A stretch of DNA of 64,000 nucleotides from Pomphorhynchus laevis (GCA_012934845.2 WNNJ02003835.1:124001-188000); one strand, 5' to 3'. Shown: positions 20,968 to 31,293, counted from the first letter of the stretch. A program made the numbers and translations. The notes: generated from the letters alone by a model not told the origin.

Positions 20968-22302
20968 ATGTGGAAGAGAGCATTAGTCATTCCAGTTTTC
21001 AAAAAGGGGGATAAGGTAAATCCTCAAAATTATCGGCCAATAAGTTTGACGTGTATTGCTTGCAAGGTGATGGAGAAACTGATCCTGAGGTATGTATCTT
21101 CTCATTTGGACAAATTCAATATGTTATCTAATAAGCAGCATGTGTTTAGAAAACATCACTCCACTTCAACTATTCTAACACTAGCACGCGAAAGCTGGGC
21201 CGGTTTTGTCGAACAGGGGGTGCCGGTTGATGTCGTCTTTATTGATTTGTCCAAAGCTTTTGATCGGGTCGTTCATCCAATTTTACTGTGGAAACTTGGA
21301 AATTACGGATTCTTAAAGCACGTTCGTCTCTGGATACGTGAATTCTTGAGTAGACGTTCCTTTGCTGTGCGAGTTGGTGAGTCTCTTTCTGAATGGTTTT
21401 ATTTCACTCAAGGTGTTCCACTAGGCTGTATCCTTAGTTCAACTTTGTTTAATATCTACATCAACGAAATCGCTGAAAATGTTACATGCCAGTGCCTATT
21501 ATACGCCGATGACATAAAACTGTGGTGCCCTTTATTTCGTGGTTGTTCTAGCTCTCCCCTACCACAATCGGATTTGGATAAAGTTAGTAGTTGGTGTTCA
21601 TCACACGGCTTAGTAATCAATGATAGTAAATGTCGACATATGATAATTGGTCAATCCCGATTACCTTCCCCTTCTTATCAATTCAGCTCAACAGTTATCG
21701 AATCAGTAAATCACTTTACTGATCTAGGTGTTGTTATCTCCTCCAATTTAAAATCTCGTCTTCATTCTTCTGCGATTATTGCAAAATGCCGTAGAATTTT
21801 AGGATTTCTTCATCGAAACGTTGGACGACTTGAGCCAAAGGCTTTACGCATTGTATATTCGAGTCTCTTAAAATCACATATGCTCTATGCATCTCACGCG
21901 ACACACCCTCAACTGAAATCAGAATTGAGTGAATTTGACAACATTTTGAGAAGAGCCACACACTTGGTTCTGGCAACTCGCTCCATTCCTTATCCAGTTA
22001 GACTATATACATTGGATATAAGATCTATTGAATGCGATCTCTTGATTGCAGATCTTACACTAGTGTGGATGTTGCAGCGCGTGCCTAATCATCCGTGTAA
22101 GCAGCTGTTCTATCTTCATGAATCATCAATGTTACGTGGACACGAGCTATGTTTGAAGCATCGCTCAAAGCATCGAACAAATTGCACGACAGTGATGGAT
22201 CGCGTCTGTAAACAATGGAATGAATTATCACCTGGTGTGATCAACAGCTCTTCTGCCGTGCAATTCGAAGAACGCCTAAAGCTTGACCTCGTGAACTCTT
22301 GA
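20968..22302 (+). pseudogene. LINE RT frame, 444 codons open
   Basis: Uninterrupted RT and thumb of the split LINE. Motifs in order: VIPVFKKGDK..NYRPISLTCIACKVMEKL, KQHVFRKHHST, VVFIDLSKAFDRVVH (motif A), TQGVPLGCILSSTLFNIYINEI (motif B, with LGC for the usual QGS), LLYADDIKLW (motif C). It ends with the CRRILGFLHRNVGRLE thumb and a WNELSPGVINSS C-terminus. In frame it extends upstream to about 20842 (PLFDPLDVLNIL). The sequence between LSKLPAKVA and SNIYLPLF is shorter than in relatives (GPDGIPP is absent), an internal deletion. With no endonuclease in frame it is non-autonomous. Confidence 0.85.
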
Positions 22303-22395
22303 TGTTTATTTTGTGTTTCTGTTTTTTATTCGATGTGATGCTTCCTTACGAGCTTCAGCTCCCTTGGAAGTCGACATATAATAATAAATATTTTT

Positions 22396-22729
22396 ATAAA
22401 AGTAGTTTATAAAATTATTTTATAAAAGTACTTTATTATATTTTCTATATTTCGCACTTAAATCAGATAATAAATAATATACTTAGTTGAAGATATTTAA
22501 ATATCCATTTCCTTAAATTTTGCAAATTTTATCTTTATTTTTTATTGTCAAATTTTTATCTTTTTTATTCTTAAAATAGGGTATTTATAAAAAAAATATT
22601 ATTACAGTAAAAATGTTATGTAGTTCCTAAATTGTTATAATTATATTCACAACAACTCAAAATGTTACAAATTGTAAAATATCAAACAAAATCACAAAAA
22701 ATAAATTAGAAAGATTCATAAAAAATCTC
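22396..22729. other. AT-rich spacer
   Basis: Only AT-rich sequence, with a short direct repeat of TTTATAAAAGTA near 22390-22430. No gene or RNA recognised. Confidence 0.5.
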
Positions 22730-22776
22730 ACGGGCCGCACAAAATCCTTTAGCGGGACACCTGTTTGACAACCCTG
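22730..22776 (-). mobile_element. Possible hAT-type DNA transposon terminus
   Basis: Read on the reverse strand this begins CAGGGTTGTCAAACAGGTG and continues into a GCGGCCCGTGAG segment. It matches the CAGGGGTGTCAAACN..GGCCCG style of ends seen in many animal hAT-derived MITEs. Only one end was found and no 8-bp duplication could be paired, so it is either a solo remnant or a chance match. Confidence 0.4.
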
Positions 22777-22837
22777 TTATAAATAATCGGTCTCCTAAGA
22801 CAACACAACAGCGTTCTAAAAATCCATTGTGCGATTA

Positions 22838-22891
22838 AGTGATGTGCAATGTTTACATCGCACATCACTGATTACCCCAATAATCAGTGAT
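22838..22891. repeat. Double foldback at the 5' edge of the phosphatase copy
   Basis: AGTGATGTGC/GCACATCACT (arms 22838-22847 and 22860-22869) overlaps a second hairpin ATCACTGATTA/TAATCAGTGAT (22864-22874 and 22881-22891), so the middle arm pairs both ways. The phosphatase reading frame opens just after it, at 22894. Confidence 0.9.
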
Positions 22892-22893
22892 GA

Positions 22894-24382
22894 TTAAACC
22901 AATCAGACGAAGAAGCAGTTGCCGAAGCCCGCGAATTAAATATTTCTGAAAGCGGGCCTGCGGAGCCTTCATCCGCCAGTGTTTCCCGCATATCACTGAA
23001 CCCGACAAAAGGTTCCGACGAACTAATACCAAAATCCATATGCAGTCAAGTCAACCGAAATAAAAAGTTTGAAGGTTTTCGAGAATTCCTAAGATTAAAA
23101 GATTATGGATTACAGATGCCCACCAATATGCGCGGGCTTGCTCCGTGTCAATTAAAAGATCTAAATCTTACGAATAAATGGGATCGCGACTATGAACAGT
23201 CGGGTGAATATAACTACACTGCGTATCCTTTTTTAGAACGCAATGGAAAAGTCGACAGCATATTAGTAAAGCTTAAAAACTGTCAAACATCGTATATCAA
23301 TGCTAACTTTGTTGGATATAAACCTGCAAATCGATCATACATACTTTCTCAGGGCCCTTTGTCGAACACGATCTCACATTATTGGAATATGGTTTGGCGA
23401 GATAACGTTCGGTCGATTATTATTCTGAATAAGTTAGTAGAAAAAGGCCGTTCCAAATGCTTCCAGTTTTTTTACAATGGAGTGCACTATGGAAAATATA
23501 CTAATTGATGGTCTTACCGAAGAAGATACGGCAATTATGCGTTTGAACGATATCGATATGACTGTTGAACTTCAATCTGGAATACATTATGACTCGTTTG
23601 TAGAGAGGATTTTAAAAGTTCTAAAAAGCAATACAGGCGAAACAAGAGATATACATCATTACAATTATACTGATTGGCCTGACTTTGACGAACCCACTTG
23701 CCCTGAAAATTTCCTTCGTTTTCTTAGCATATTACGAAGTCAACATGTCTTCGAACACTCACCAGTTATTCACTGCAGTGCTGGTATCGGAAGAAGTGGC
23801 ACGTTTGCTTTTGTAGATATCGTCCTCACTCTACTTGCAGCAAGTGAAGGTTGTAACTCTCATGCTCAACTTATGAATATTTTACACAATCTTCGTAATG
23901 AACGTCCTGGGCTTATTCGAACACCGGAGCAGCTCAGATTCTGTTTCCTATCAATCATACGAGCGTTCTGCGATGTCAACATGAAGATCAACCCTAAATG
24001 GGTATCGGAGTTTATCGATTTTATGGAAGAAGATTCCTCTATGAATCTAAAATCTGCTGTTACCGAAACTGCAAAACAAGAAAATAGCCTTACACATCCA
24101 GATTCGACAACGGCAACGCCTTCTGATACAATATTAACTAATGATGATAACGTTGATCAACTATGCGAGGAAGTAATGAATCACATGCTAGACCAATGCT
24201 GTAGCACGAATGAATTTAATATCGATATGATAGCTGGATTTTCAAGCATGGAGGATGTTACGTGTGGAAAACTGGTCGATAAAATAGAATTCGTCCAGAA
24301 TTGCTTGGTAAGTTCTGATGAATCATCATCTACATCTGATGAGGATTTCGATAAAAACGGCGTCGATCTCGACGATTGCTAG
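22894..24382 (+). pseudogene. Non-receptor tyrosine phosphatase, PTP1B/TCPTP-like, intronless, one frame break
   Basis: Would remove phosphate from tyrosines on signalling proteins. The catalytic domain is clear: RSYILSQGPLSNTISHYWNMVW and LNKLVEKGRSKC, then the WPD loop (YNYTDWPDFDEP), the P-loop HCSAGIGRSGTF with catalytic Cys and Arg, and the Q-loop TPEQLRF. All catalytic residues visible downstream are intact. LNKLVEKG..KC and GLIRTPEQLRF point to the PTPN1/PTPN2 group. The usual KNRY phosphotyrosine loop is not recognisable (closest NKWDRDY). The frame opens at 22894 without a start codon (first in-frame ATG 23116) and changes once, by +1, between about 23480 and 23508, separating a 130-codon from a 301-codon frame. 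The C-terminus is acidic and lacks the membrane anchor. With no introns and a 5' foldback it looks like a retrocopy, but decay is slight; an unseen short intron or real frameshifting is less likely. Confidence 0.75.
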
Positions 24383-24699
24383 ACTGAAACGGACAGTTTT
24401 TTTTCTTAACTTAAAATTGTTTTTTTATTCGTATTTGTATTGCTTTGTTTGCTTAATTTTGCAAAGCTAATAATTGTATTATAATTTTGTGTTTAGAACA
24501 CTAATTGATGTTGGAATTATAATTTTATTATCTCATATAACATAAAAGAATATACTAGTGCTATTAACTAAAAAATTTTGATTTAATTAATTAACACTTT
24601 AAAAATATTTTTATATCAATTATTTCAAAACGGGTTTTCGATTTTAGTTAACATCGATACATTTTTATTATCTATGTGAATTCAGTTTTTACAAAATTT
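24383..24699. other. AT-rich spacer upstream of U2
   Basis: Phosphatase 3' flank and U2 upstream region. It should hold the snRNA promoter (a proximal sequence element about 50-60 bp upstream of 24700), but I cannot recognise one without a species-specific consensus. Confidence 0.4.
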
Positions 24700-24888
24700 A
24701 TCGCTTCTCGGCCTTACGGCTAAGATCAAAGTGTAGTATCTGTTCTCGTTAGTGTGACAGCTAACGGAGGGCCTATTGGTCCTCATAAACCTGTCATTCC
24801 TATTTTTGCACTTTGGGCAAATGTTTGTGCTTGCACAGCATTGCTCGCGGATTGACCCGGTATTGCAGTACCTCCGGGCTCGGTCCAT
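24700..24888 (+). ncRNA. U2 spliceosomal snRNA
   Basis: A 189-nt match to U2 along its full length. The 5' end ATCGCTTCTCGGCCTTACGG gives stem I. GTGTAGTATCTG contains the branch-point pairing GTAGTA. Stem IIa is CGTTAG/CTAACG, stem IIb GAGGGCC/GGTCCTC, and the Sm site is ATTTTTG. Stem III (GGGCAA..TTGCTC) is capped by TGTGCTTGCACA, and stem IV is CCCGG..TTGCAGTA..CCGGG. Loop IIa (TGACAG) is the exact complement of CTGTCA downstream of IIb, allowing the alternative IIc helix. All functional parts are consistent, so this is probably an active gene. It is transcribed by Pol II and acts in the nucleus in branch-point recognition. Confidence 0.93.
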
Positions 24889-24954
24889 TATAAAACAAAA
24901 ATAATATTTTAGTATAGCTAGCCTCTGTCGTCAAAGACAAGCATTTAGAGGTTG

Positions 24955-25013
24955 CCATGCCTGTCTCCGCGATGACCTTCGCGATGACCATGTCTCCGCG
25001 ATGACCTTCGGAA
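24955..25013. repeat. Short tandem repeat CTCCGCGATGACCTTCG
   Basis: GTCTCCGCGATGACCTTCG recurs with an extra CGATGACC in between, giving two full and one partial unit just downstream of U2. Confidence 0.75.
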
Positions 25014-25239
25014 TCTCACTACGTCTAATCAACCAAATAATGCTATGTTGTCGCTTTAGTAATCATTAACAATTAAGGAGGGGTTGATATTGCATCACCG
25101 AATATCAATCAGCATGCTGATGAAACAAACATTATCCAAATTACTACTTGCATCATTTTTGAGCTTTCTATGTGGGAAATAAATTATACTGAAATACGAC
25201 AATATTTTTGGCATTTATATTTTTAGACTAATTCACACG

Positions 25240-26502
25240 CAATCAATCCTTCTAAATAATAATATGGCTCAAAGACTTATGAGTAATCCTGCATCGCTTA
25301 GTTCAATTAAGCTTAATAATTTACATGCAAAGAGTGATGGAGCAGAACCATGAGGTTTCACAATTCTTTAACAATCCGGATTTTATGCGTCAAACAATGG
25401 AAATGATTCGTAATCCTACAGCTATACAGGAAATTATGAGAAACAGTGATAGAGTACTGATTAACCTTGAGAGTTTACCGATCGGATATAATGTTCGACA
25501 GAGAATTTCTCGCGATTTTCAAGAACCAATGCTTAATGTGGCACATTAGCAGTTTGGCAATAACTCTTTGAATACTAATTCTAGCTCATATAGTACAGCT
25601 AACACTAGTCAAGTAGGAACTGGAAATACAAACCTCCTGCCTAACCCGGCGGCATCTCAGAATACTATGTTTTAAAGTAATCGATCTACATCGGTTTTAA
25701 ATCATTTGCCATTTAATTTAGTCGATTCGTCTAGATCATATGTATCCAATTCAAACCGTTTAGAGTCGCCTTTGCAATCTACGTCAAGCGAAAACACTAA
25801 TCGGTATTCCACGATGAACCCTCAACAATTATTAGTAGGCGCTGCTGAAAATCTTCTCATGTTAATCGACATGTTGCGGGCATCCAGTTTTAACCCAAAC
25901 ATACATAATTTTATCCGCGATCCTGGTATTCTACTTAATCTGCTGCGTATATATGAATTTATACTGGACAAAGACAAAGAGAACAAGTACATCGTGTAAT
26001 TCATGAGTTTATAAGTCAGGGGATAATACCTGAAATGCGTGCTCTATACACAATTCCTCGAGCATTGAGGACGATTGTACGAATTCTACAGACCCTAATT
26101 CGTCTTAGGGACACATTCCCACAAGTATTATCACAGTTGATATCTTCAAATATAAGCGGTCTAGTAGATAATCAAATGAATAGTCAACCTACTTCATCTA
26201 ATGTTGATTTTTTTTCAATCACCAAGCAATAGACAAACACCTTATGCAACAACAGCATCTCAAAATTTACAATACTCAAATCAAGATTATACTGCTTTGT
26301 TGTTTCAACCATTAGATTGTCTTCATCCCCAGCAACATCAGCCGGCAAATCAACAACAAAACTCAAGAACAACTTTATGCATTCGAACTTGTACAAATGC
26401 AGACAGTGGGATTCCATAGCCGTGATGCCAATCTTGAAGCGCTTGTTGCATCTATGGGAGGGGACGCAAAAATGACTGTAGAACGTATTGAAGACTCTTG
26501 AC
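25240..26502 (+). pseudogene. Ubiquilin-like retro-pseudogene, 5'-truncated
   Basis: Ubiquilins shuttle ubiquitinated proteins to the proteasome. Here the STI1 region is plain: [12 protein letters not shown], then [55 protein letters not shown] and [10 protein letters not shown] second helical region (about 26040-26130, YTIPRALRTIVRILQTLI) and a C-terminal UBA domain (VGFHSRDANLEALVASMGGD, about 26400-26480, then a TGA stop) follow. The N-terminal ubiquitin-like domain is absent. The frame shifts near 25320 and again between 26000 and 26370, and TAG (25547) and TAA (25673) fall in frame. With no introns, it reads as a truncated, decayed retrocopy. Confidence 0.85.
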
Positions 26503-26554
26503 TTTTATATTTTAAACTTAATGTTTTTTAGCAATACAAAATAATGTTATTTTT

Positions 26555-26904
26555 ATGAGAGGCTTATCCGTGTACCTCGAATTAATGCAATTTATTCGAG
26601 GTACACGAATTAAATTCAACCTCAAATTTGAAATTTCTGTACTTAAAAAAATATAAATTGATAAAATGCTCAAACTGTAGTATCAAACAAAAAATCTGAA
26701 GAACACGTTCGGCAAATGTTTATACTTATAGCATTGCTCTCGGATTGATCCAGTATTGTAATACTTTCGGGTTTGGTCCATTTTAAAACAAATAATATTT
26801 TTCTGACAGGTTTGTCTGTGTACCTCAAATTAATGCAATTAATGCTGTATCTAAAATTTGTCAGTTTCTATTTTTAAAACAAATATAAATTGATAAAATG
26901 CTCA
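26555..26904. repeat. Imperfect tandem duplication around a U2 fragment
   Basis: A unit with GTGTACCTCRAATTAATGCA and ATAAATTGATAAAATGCTCA occurs at 26560-26690 and again at 26812-26904, continuing after a LINE insertion at 27579 (TGTAGTATCAAAC). The first copy holds a perfect 14-bp-arm hairpin (26569-26607) that the second lacks. Confidence 0.8.
26707..26801 (+). pseudogene. U2 snRNA 3'-half pseudogene
   Basis: Matches U2 from stem III (GGCAAATGTTTATACTTATA) through stem IV (CAGTATTGTAATACTTTCGG) with many substitutions that weaken the stems. The match continues past the gene end into the flank (CCATTTTAAAACAAATAATATTTT against CCATTATAAAACAAAAATAATATTTT). It is therefore a DNA-level duplication of the U2 locus, not a retrocopy. 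Confidence 0.85.
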
Positions 26905-27578
26905 AACAGACAGGATTATTCAGTCGACCAGACAATTGAGCTATGTGCTTCGTAGGTGCTTTCGTTACCCATCTGTGTTTTGTCTTAGTGATGTACAACT
27001 CAATAATTAGGCCCATTCTTTTCTACTGACACCATCAACATTTCCGCGCACGCGAGGCGAGCTGAATGATTTAGAAAATGTTCTTAGAAGGTTGACGAGG
27101 TGATGTCGTCTTCCGAGTAGTTATTCTTATAGGGATCGCTTGCGAGAGACAGGCATACCGTTGGTTCGGTCTGCGATAGTGTGTAGCGACATTTTATGCT
27201 TCAGAGATATGTTACTCGGACGTGATGGGTGGCTGGCAAACTATCCAGCGGAACAAACGTGGCATGAATCGGGGCCACTCTTTGACTTTGAAAACGCTGC
27301 ACCATGGGAAGCTGTCTAGGATCAGTCGCCTATCGCACCGGGCGGTGAGGATGTGGAACTTACTTCCGGAGGATATGGCCGCTGTTCAGAGTAGACAGCA
27401 GTTCATGCGGAGGATGGAGCAATGGCTATGCGAGACAAATTCACAGTCTATACCGGATCCTTATCCTTGGGAGGAATGTTGATTTTTTTCTTTTCAATTT
27501 TTTTTTCTTTTTTTTCATGTAATCAAACAAAACAGCCCTACGGCTACAGTCTTGTAATTGAATAAATAAAATAAATAA
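26905..27578 (+). mobile_element. CR1/Jockey-type LINE 3' fragment inserted in a repeat
   Basis: Encodes the end of the RT thumb (RVLRRLTRC-like region near 27080) and an intact C-terminus: RGHSLTLKTLHHGKLSRISRLSHRAVRMWNLLPEDM. Then comes a 3' UTR with ACAAAACAGCCCTACGGCTACAGTC and an AATAAATAAAATAAATAAA tail. The C-terminus is close to that of the LINE at 36.5-38.8 kb. The insertion splits one copy of the local repeat at CTCAAAC/TGTAGTATC. Strongly 5'-truncated. Confidence 0.85.
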
Positions 27579-27579
27579 A

Positions 27580-29050
27580 CTGTAGTATCAAACAAAGAAT
27601 AAATTTGAATAAAACTTCAATATTATTATAAGTAATATTAATATTTATAATAAACTAATTATAAATTTAAAATATAAAATAAACTAATTATTAATTTTTT
27701 AATTTTAATTAATAAATTAATTATATAATTAATAATTATTTATTAATTATTATTTATTAATTATTTATTAGTAAGATCATTACTAGTTTTTGGATAACCC
27801 GTTTTTTTTTGTAATGTAGCCTCATGAGACCTTCAAAAAATGTTAAAAATTCATAGCTTCGAGGAGCGCATTTGTAGAAAAAATTTAGTCACTCTCGCGG
27901 AAGTTTTAAACATGGCGTTTTCCAAACTCGCTCGTAATATAGAGTTCATATCCCAATTATTTGAACTTTGTTTCGGGCATACTAACTATACTAAACATAG
28001 TAAGTATGGTCATAAAAAGTTTAGCTTGAAAGCACCTCGAATCGAAAAGTTTTCATCGTCGTTTCTATTCAAAGCTGATTGATCATTAGAAGAACAGATT
28101 CGAAAATCCAGAAGGTTGTAAATTGGCAATCTCCACAGCTCAGTAAAACAAGTTTTCTTGAATAGTGTTTATCCTACCTTTTCACAGCTGCAAATGATCC
28201 TTATTATAATATTTTTTTTTATTTTTTATCAAATTTAAAGAAGTTGTACACAAATTAAGCAGAGACAGTTGCTTGTTTGTATTTTATAACATGTTCACCT
28301 TTATTTAATAAAGAATTAATCAATCAATCAAACTTATTAATATTTTGAATCAGTTCAGTTTACAAAATCTACGTATTTTGTAAATATGCAAATATATTGC
28401 AAATTTATTTTGAGATTTGTTCCATATCAATAAATTTGTTTTTTACTTTAATAAATCATCAATTATATCAATATAACATGGAATTAAATATTACGTGATA
28501 TGCAAATATATCCAAATAAGTATAAATAAAGCTCTAGAAATGAATTACATAGATTGCAATTTGCGAGATATTGGTTGTCGTAAAAGATGCTTAATAACAA
28601 TCATTTATATTTACCGCAAACTATTAGGTTCGCTCAGTCTTTACAGATATCCTTTAATTTGTAGTAGGCATAGTTGAGTTATAGTGCAAAACAATTCAAT
28701 TTGGACAAAGGATTGTAAATCCATTAAACCGTTTGAGCGAACAAATAGTCGATTTAACTTCAAGTCAGCTGTTCAAACGACGCTTTATTTTGAATTACAA
28801 TTAATTTTTTTATTTTGCTTATTTCCTTTCCTTTTTCATGAAAAATTAGATCTATGATCATCATGAAGTAGAATTAATAATAATGTACAACATTAGTACG
28901 AAATTACTGATACATTACTAATACACAAATAATGTAATATTGGTTCAATAATGTAATAATGTAAATTATTAAATCTATGTAAATTATTATTAATAATGTA
29001 AAATATTAAATTTTTATTTTACATTTAAAATAAGTAGAATCAGTGAGCTG
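27580..29050. other. AT-rich intergenic DNA
   Basis: TAATTA-rich simple sequence at 27640-27780. An 80-codon frame at 27840-28082 (MLKIHSFEERICRKNL...) has no motif I know. AATAAAGAATTAATCAATCAATCAA at about 28305-28332 looks like the (AATC)n tail of an unrecognised retroelement. A 60-codon frame at 28495 also shows nothing. Confidence 0.4.
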
Positions 29051-29440
29051 AACTGACTCATATGATGTATTGATGATATATGTGTATTTAACTCTAATAA
29101 TTTTTATTCAATAAGCAAACAAATTTATCCAAGTAGGCTTATTCTTAACAAAACCAATATTAATGATAAAGAAAGTATATATCTAGATAAGAAAATTAAA
29201 TTAACATTAACTAAAACTACTATTATTATGATACAACGTTTGTTATTTTTTAGTCAATTTATAAATATGACGTTTATTTTAAATTTCAATTTTTTATTTT
29301 AACTTGATTTAAATTATAGAAAATCTAAAAACAATTATTTATTTTATTATTTAATTATTAAATTTTGATTTAGCATTGTTATGTTTTCTTTATTTTATAA
29401 TTATATCAAATACGTAGACTCAGTTAGCTGATTTGATTTA
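29050..29440 (+). mobile_element. Penelope-like fragment: YIDD region joined to terminal repeat
   Basis: DDICVFNSNNFYSISKQIYP and LILNKTNINDKESIYLD match the Penelope-like element at 6.17-6.3 kb. From about 29222 the sequence runs directly into the terminal repeat (ATGATACAACGTTTGTTATT to CGTAGACTCAGTTAGCTGATTT). Broken. Confidence 0.7.
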
Positions 29441-30415
29441 GTTTAAATTTTTATAATATATTTTATCGTTACATTCTAATTGTATAAAATCTTCTAAAAT
29501 CATTTATTATTTATAATTATTTATCTTTATTTTTAATTTATAATATAAAATAGTAAGAATTATACCGCGTTTTAATTTAAAAATAATTTCAACGTTTCTA
29601 TAATTTTTATAACAAAGGCTTTGTTATTATCTTTCGTGTTTATTTAATTGTATTATTTGACGATAAATATGAAAATTAACAAATATTTGCTGTTTTCGAA
29701 TACATTGTGTTCGAAAAAATCATAAAAAATGATTTTTACATGACAAAATTGATTTTTATTTTAAATTTCAATTTTAAAATTTATCGTTATATAAATATTA
29801 ATTTATAAAATCTTATATAATTATTTATTATTTATCTTTATTTTTAACTTGATATAAATTATATAAAATCTTATAAGAATTATTTATTTTATTATTTAAT
29901 TATTAAATTGTGATTAAACGTGGATGGTATAAAACCGCCATGTCGATTTTAATCTTTTTTGATTTTTATTCCATTAACATCATTTTATATTCAATTGTAT
30001 ACAAACTGCACTTAGTGTACACAATAAGTTCTCAATTAAAAACTAATTTATTTATAAATTAAATTAATTACCCTTAGAATCTATTATTTTATAGAATTTG
30101 ACACATATATGATAACAAAGCAGTTTCTCCTGATGACCTTTAGTCTTTATTTCGATACATCATTTGTTATTTATTAGTCAATTCATAAAACTTGACTTTT
30201 ATTTTAAATTTCAAAAAATCTTATAACAATTATTTATTTTATTATTTAATTATTAAATTGTGATTTATAATTATCATGTTTTGTTTATTTTATAATTATA
30301 TTAAATAGTATAGAAAAAATTTATAATTATATATTATTTAATTAAATTTTGATTAAGCATTATTTTTCATTTTATAATTATATTAAATACGTAGACTCAA
30401 TTAGCTGATTTGATA
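29441..30415 (+). repeat. Nested Penelope-like tail copies in AT-rich DNA
   Basis: Partial terminal-repeat copies at about 29750-29920 (CTTGATATAAATTATATAAA to TTAAATTGTGATT) and at 30125-30415. In the latter, CTCCTGATGACCTTTAGTCT leads into the usual body, with the final third present twice, ending TACGTAGACTCAATTAGCTG. This is tail material accumulating head-to-tail. Confidence 0.6.
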
Positions 30416-31160
30416 TGTTGGCTGAAATTTTGTCTGCATCCATTCTTTCTTCCAAGCCTAGCATACCAGCTTTTGTATTAACGCAATCCAACTCTGTGTA
30501 ATTTACTTAAGGAAAGTGCTTTCTCGTAGCAAAAAAATATTCAATTACGGATTTATTCAATTACGGATTTCAGTTTTTCGTATCCACTTATAGATACACA
30601 ATAGTGTACATCGGCATTGAAAGATATCGCCTTTCTGCTTCTATTTTAATAGCATAAATAGAAGTTATCTATATTTTAAAATTTAAAATATTGAATAAAA
30701 CAGACAAATATTTAATTAATACATTATTAATATATTAATATATCACAATTAATATTTAATTAATATTTAATTAATTTTATTAATAAGACTGTTTGCAATA
30801 TTTCGTTCATTTCATTTTTATTCATTTTTAGGTTATTTTAATTTTTTTTCTTTAAATGACAACTCGCAATTTTATTTATTAGAATTGCAGTGAGAATGTT
30901 CCACATTATACGTGAATTAAAACTCAAATTTAGCTTTGCGATTCAATAGTCGAACTAGCAAGCTTCCAAATAATTTGTAAGCGTAAAAATGCTTTGAGTT
31001 GTGAATGACGGCAACATCAATCAACAGTTCAATATGACCGTAAAGATAGAGTTGAAAGAAAGCGCTTTCTAGTATATCGCGCTTACTATCGAGTGTAACT
31101 TATTACCGTGTGCAACAACACTGAGCAGATAGAAAATGAGTTATTTACACAATGTTATAA
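30416..31160. other. AT-rich DNA upstream of histone H4
   Basis: Runs of TTAATATTTAATT (30700-30780) and no other gene. No partner histone H3, H2A or H2B is present, so H4 stands alone here. Confidence 0.5.
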
Positions 31161-31164
31161 TGAG

Positions 31165-31256
31165 GCAAGAATATGCATGCATAATGAGGTCGTCAACCAA
31201 TCGGAAACAAGTTTCTATATGCACAAAGGGAGAAGACATTTCGAAGACTTTTACAT
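31165..31256 (+). promoter_or_regulatory. Histone H4 promoter elements
   Basis: ATATGCATGCATAA (about 31171-31184) resembles an octamer-like site. CCAAT lies at 31197-31201 and TATATG at 31215-31220, with a plausible start about 30 bp on (TTTTACATTCTG, about 31250), leaving a short leader before the ATG at 31297. Positions and order fit a compact Pol II histone promoter; this is read from motifs only. Confidence 0.5.
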
Positions 31257-31293
31257 TCTGTATCTCGATTAAATAGTAAATCATAAAAGTTGA

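Larger units (their letters stand above)
18590..22395 (+). mobile_element. CR1/Jockey-type LINE split by a Mag-type insertion
   Basis: The left part (18600-18725) carries the IANILAKNF linker. The right part (20841 onward) carries LDVLNILSKLPAK, the whole RT and the 3' end (CTTACGAGCTTCAGCTCCC, then ATAATAATAAAT near 22390). A 2.1-kb Mag-type element with a 5-bp target duplication lies between them. The left part is in a different frame from the RT, so the LINE was already damaged or has decayed since. It is related to the LINE at 426-2095. Confidence 0.75.

Noticed and set aside
22730-22776. A complete hAT transposon around the CAGGG..GGCCCG end.
   Set aside because: No second inverted end and no transposase were found; only a possible solo terminus is reported.
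22894-24382. A bracovirus-type phosphatase, since such viruses carry many PTP genes.
   Set aside because: The closest resemblance is to cellular PTPN1/PTPN2 (VEKG..KC, GLIRTPEQLRF), and no other viral gene is nearby.
25240-26502. Reassigned stop codons (TAG/TAA read as an amino acid) to explain stops in the ubiquilin frame.
   Set aside because: The H4 gene and the intact LINE frames end at ordinary stops, and the ubiquilin copy also has frameshifts, so decay explains it.
27840-28082. 80-codon forward frame as a gene.
   Set aside because: No recognisable motif or conserved composition; kept only as a note in the spacer entry.
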